A stretch of 7,099 bases of DNA. Origin: Candidatus Nitrosopumilus sp. (GTDB lineage Archaea > Thermoproteota > Nitrososphaeria > Nitrososphaerales > Nitrosopumilaceae). Below, piece after piece: positions 5,415 through 7,099 of this stretch. Position 1 is the stretch's first letter; each line of letters opens with the position of its first letter. The position numbers were made by a program, and so were the translations under genes. The stretch spans positions 1 through 7,099 of the forward strand of contig JAOUAE010000067.1 in the NCBI GenBank assembly GCA_029861085.1. Reading direction: 5' to 3'. Under the pieces are notes generated by a model. That model was not told the origin of the DNA and did not search any database. It worked only from the letters and a program-made list of their open reading frames with translations.

Positions 5415-5801
5415 ATGTCTCTTAGTTTGGCAAAAGATGAACATCAAAGGCTTGTTATGAAATTAATGGACTATTTTGAATCTATGGGATTGACAGTTAC
5501 TTGTGCTTGTTCAGGAAATGTAAATTGTGAAACCATAAAAAGTTTCGAACCAGATGTGAGAGCATTTGACAATAACACGGGGTTACACTATATCGGAGAA
5601 GCAAAAACATGTGACAACCTAAAAAGTGATCATACAAAAAAACAGTTTCTTGAATTTTCAAATAGAATCATGACAGGAGAAAAATCTCACGGTGCGGATG
5701 TGCCTTTTTACATCATAGTGCCAGAAAATTGTAAATCTCATCTTTCCAAGGTACTAGAAGAGATTGGTTTGTCAAAGAATGACAATATTCACATAGTTTG
5801 A
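5415..5801 (+). CDS. Small PD-(D/E)XK nuclease-like protein
   Basis: A 128-residue protein with the hallmarks of the restriction-endonuclease fold: Glu9 in an N-terminal helix, then EPD with Asp47, a short hairpin, and GEAK with Glu62 and Lys64, followed by Gln77 in a helix. These would coordinate Mg2+ for cleavage of DNA or RNA. The order resembles archaeal Holliday-junction resolvase Hjc (PDI...EVK), but the sequence is not close enough to name it. Five Cys (30, 32, 38, 66, 106) include the CACSGNVNC cluster just before the active site, which might bind metal or be redox-sensitive. ATG at 5415 is preferred; a TTG at 5409 would overlap the preceding stop by four bases and add two residues. 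No Shine-Dalgarno site is visible, so translational coupling to the flavoprotein is likely. The target and role are unknown. Confidence 0.65.
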   Translation: MSLSLAKDEHQRLVMKLMDYFESMGLTVTCACSGNVNCETIKSFEPDVRAFDNNTGLHYIGEAKTCDNLKSDHTKKQFLEFSNRIMTGEKSHGADVPFYIIVPENCKSHLSKVLEEIGLSKNDNIHIV

Positions 5802-5886
5802 ATGGATTCACTTCAAAAACATGCGAATCTTTTTCAATTTTATAAGGAATAGAATTTTGAAAATCAAATGTGAAAAAAATAAGCAA

Positions 5887-5895
5887 CTTTAATTT
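5887..5895 (+). promoter_or_regulatory. TATA box for the membrane-protein pair
   Basis: CTTTAATTT centred near 5891 is 26 bases before the GTG at 5917. A second AT-rich run, GTTATATTAG (5898-5907), is too near the start to be the TATA box of a leaderless transcript from 5917. Confidence 0.5.
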
Positions 5896-5916
5896 CGTTA
5901 TATTAGTATTTATTTC

Positions 5917-6507
5917 GTGTCAATACCTACTCATAAAAAAAATCTTTTAAAAAATAGCGTTATAGCTGCATGGATTATCTTAACTGTCTTTTTGGGATTT
6001 GTTTTGGGTTTTTCAGCTCCTTGGCAAGAATTGATGGGAGACAGTCCATTTTCATCCCTTGCTACAATTCATGGAATTTTTGCAACTTTGGGAGTAATAT
6101 TTGGTTCTGCAGCAGGATATCTTGGATGGCGTTTATTGTTAGGGCATTTGAGAGCTTATAGGGATCTCAGGATCTTATCTACAATTTCATCTGTTTTAGC
6201 AGTCCTTGCCATAGTTACAGGTAATTGGATCTATACAGCTTATCGAGGTTCTGGGGGACCACGAGAGTTTTTTATATCTACATTTCCGGAAATTCATGAA
6301 GTTTTTTTTGAATTTAAAGAACACATTTCACTTTTTCCACTTCCTATCGCTATAGCTGCTACCTTTATCCTTTGGAAGTATAAGGATGCAATACCTTTTG
6401 ATGAAAGATTACGAAATGCATTAGGTGTGATGATAGCTACGGCTTGGACCGTTCTGATGATAACATTTGTTCTTGGAGCGGCAATAACAAAACTTATGGC
6501 GGTATGA
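5917..6507 (+). CDS. Integral membrane protein, about five transmembrane segments
   Basis: A 196-residue membrane protein I cannot name. Hydrophobic segments lie at about 14-34, 47-72, 85-108, 134-153 and 168-190. Histidines sit at or near membrane edges: His52 at the start of segment 2 (ATIHGIFATLG), and His127 and His136 flanking FEFKEHISLFPLP before segment 4. This could serve as axial heme ligation as in small b-type cytochromes, but there is no CxxCH motif and the idea is inference. The loop GSGGPREFF (111-119) after segment 3 also looks functional. The GTG start is supported by TATA spacing; an alternative would need to lie inside the first segment. The next gene follows after one base, so both are probably one transcript and may form one complex. 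Confidence 0.7.
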   Translation: MSIPTHKKNLLKNSVIAAWIILTVFLGFVLGFSAPWQELMGDSPFSSLATIHGIFATLGVIFGSAAGYLGWRLLLGHLRAYRDLRILSTISSVLAVLAIVTGNWIYTAYRGSGGPREFFISTFPEIHEVFFEFKEHISLFPLPIAIAATFILWKYKDAIPFDERLRNALGVMIATAWTVLMITFVLGAAITKLMAV

Positions 6508-6508
6508 T

Positions 6509-6877
6509 ATGACTCAAGAAAATAAAAAATCCAAAATGAAAAATGGCATTGCTGCTGCTGCAATGATCTCATCAATGATAGGAGTATTATCATTATCTGT
6601 ATCTCATACACTAAGTGTACTCTCCCAGGAATCAAAATTGATGATTCATGAAATTGGAAAGGTGTGGATTCCAGGAGCAGATGCAATCGGCCCATACAGT
6701 GGAAAAGAAACAATCATGCTTATAGGATGGGGAGTTAGTTGGATTATCCTACATTATGCTTTAAGGAATAGAGATGTCAAACTTTCATACTATACAATTA
6801 TTTTTATGATTGGGGTTGGTATTGCAATTTTGTTAGTCTGGACGCCATTCGTTCATCTGATTACAAATCAAACCTAA
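6509..6877 (+). CDS. Integral membrane protein, three transmembrane segments, partner of the preceding gene
   Basis: A 122-residue protein with hydrophobic segments at about 12-34, 68-86 and 94-118, and a hydrophilic N-terminus (MTQENKKSKMKNG). Between segments 1 and 2 the loop MIHEIGKVWIPGADAIGPYSGKE is striking for its His, Trp, Pro and Gly content and is likely to lie outside the membrane close to the active or binding site; GPYSGKE directly precedes segment 2, and LHYALRNRDVK follows it. I recall similar loop-plus-three-helix proteins in other prokaryotes but no assigned function. The ATG lies one base after the stop of the five-helix protein; the arrangement suggests a two-subunit membrane complex. 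T runs follow the stop directly. Confidence 0.7.
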   Translation: MTQENKKSKMKNGIAAAAMISSMIGVLSLSVSHTLSVLSQESKLMIHEIGKVWIPGADAIGPYSGKETIMLIGWGVSWIILHYALRNRDVKLSYYTIIFMIGVGIAILLVWTPFVHLITNQT

Positions 6878-6897
6878 TTTTTAATTTTTTTTTATTT
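6878..6897 (+). terminator. T-rich transcription stop
   Basis: Five T, two A, nine T, then ATTT follow the stop codon directly. Runs of T on the coding strand are the typical termination signal of archaea, so this ends the membrane-protein unit. Confidence 0.6.
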
Positions 6898-6907
6898 CAG
6901 TATGATT

Positions 6908-6957
6908 TTTACACGTAGGTATGTTAATTACTTGCTTAACTATATCTCTTTACACGT
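6908..6957. repeat. Two direct copies of TTTACACGT
   Basis: The 9-base word TTTACACGT occurs at 6908-6916 and 6949-6957, 41 bases apart (about four helical turns), in the otherwise empty gap 6898-7042. It might be a paired regulator site for a gene to the right, or chance. Confidence 0.3.
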
Positions 6958-7042
6958 TGTGCTTCCAATCCAATTTGAATCAAGTATTTTATTTTAGAAA
7001 ACTTTTTCAATCTGTAAATTGTTAATAAATATAGAAATTAAT

Positions 7043-7099
7043 ATGAACAAAAAATTTCAACGTGAGAATATGAAACAAGTAAACTATTTTTTGCTTGTT
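7043..7099 (+). CDS. Possible start of a gene running off the right edge
   Basis: An open frame from ATG at 7043 (MNKKFQREN...) reads through a second in-frame ATG at 7070 (MKQVNYFLLV) to the window edge without a stop. The version from 7070 looks like the first residues of a signal peptide or membrane anchor, and GTGAG at 7062-7066 precedes it at a distance suited to a weak Shine-Dalgarno site. Only 19 codons are visible, so it may be chance. Confidence 0.3.
   Translation, partial: MNKKFQRENMKQVNYFLLV
7074..7099. repeat. Inverted repeat at the right edge
   Basis: AACAAGTAAA (7074-7083) and TTTGCTTGTT (7090-7099) can form a 10-bp stem with one G-U wobble around a 6-base loop. It lies over the possible start of the next gene, and may extend beyond the window. 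Confidence 0.35.

Noticed and set aside
6294..6713. Minus-strand open frame of 139 codons under the membrane-protein pair
   Set aside because: It is opposite two well-supported genes with their own promoter and tight spacing; its composition mirrors the hydrophobic codons of the other strand.
1..7099. CRISPR array, insertion sequence, tRNA or rRNA
   Set aside because: No regularly spaced repeats, no transposase motifs or terminal repeats with target duplications, and no tRNA or rRNA signature were found on either strand by reading.

Overview
The window looks like a piece of a mesophilic ammonia-oxidising archaeon of the Nitrososphaerota (Thaumarchaeota), probably a Nitrosopumilus/Nitrosarchaeum-type lineage. 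This rests on the strongly AT-rich sequence, the compact genes, and above all on a repeated promoter layout. An archaeal TATA box sits about 24-28 bases upstream of the start codon in seven places, so those transcripts should be leaderless or nearly so. Several of these starts are GTG or TTG rather than ATG. The taxonomic call is inference; no rRNA is present.

Layout from left to right. (1) Positions 1-173 (minus): the first 57 codons of an adenine/adenosine deaminase of the amidohydrolase ADA family, cut by the window edge. (2) About 397-1296 (plus): a malate/lactate dehydrogenase-family protein whose Rossmann glycine motif lies upstream of the first conventional start codon, so it probably starts on a non-canonical ATT behind a good Shine-Dalgarno site. 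(3) 1334-1512: a small decayed gene with one frameshift and one in-frame stop. (4) 1673-2131 (plus): a MaoC-like hot-dog protein lacking the usual catalytic Asp, followed by a hairpin and an orphan promoter. (5) 2415-3563 (minus): a long, PSD-type pyruvoyl decarboxylase with an extra N-terminal domain. (6) 3764-4155 (minus): only the C-terminal part of an AdeC adenine deaminase, with a frameshift. (7) 4142-4399 (minus): an 85-residue protein with a C-terminal membrane anchor. (8) 4514-4693 (plus): the N-terminal part of a universal stress protein, ended early. (9) 4915-5801 (plus): a two-gene unit of a flavin-binding split-barrel protein and a small PD-(D/E)XK nuclease-like protein. (10) 5917-6877 (plus): a two-gene unit of integral membrane proteins with conserved-looking His residues. 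(11) The right edge may hold the first codons of another gene.

The genes do not form one pathway; most are single transcription units with their own promoter. Two themes stand out. Decay: three gene remnants lie within about 3.4 kb, one of them an adenine deaminase in the same window as an intact-looking deaminase of an unrelated family that may do the same reaction. Start-site oddities: leaderless GTG/TTG starts are common, and the dehydrogenase appears to use ATT. I see no CRISPR array, insertion sequence, tRNA or rRNA, and no clear new defence system. The least explained parts are the flavoprotein/nuclease pair, the membrane pair, and a strong TATA box with no gene at 2169-2180.
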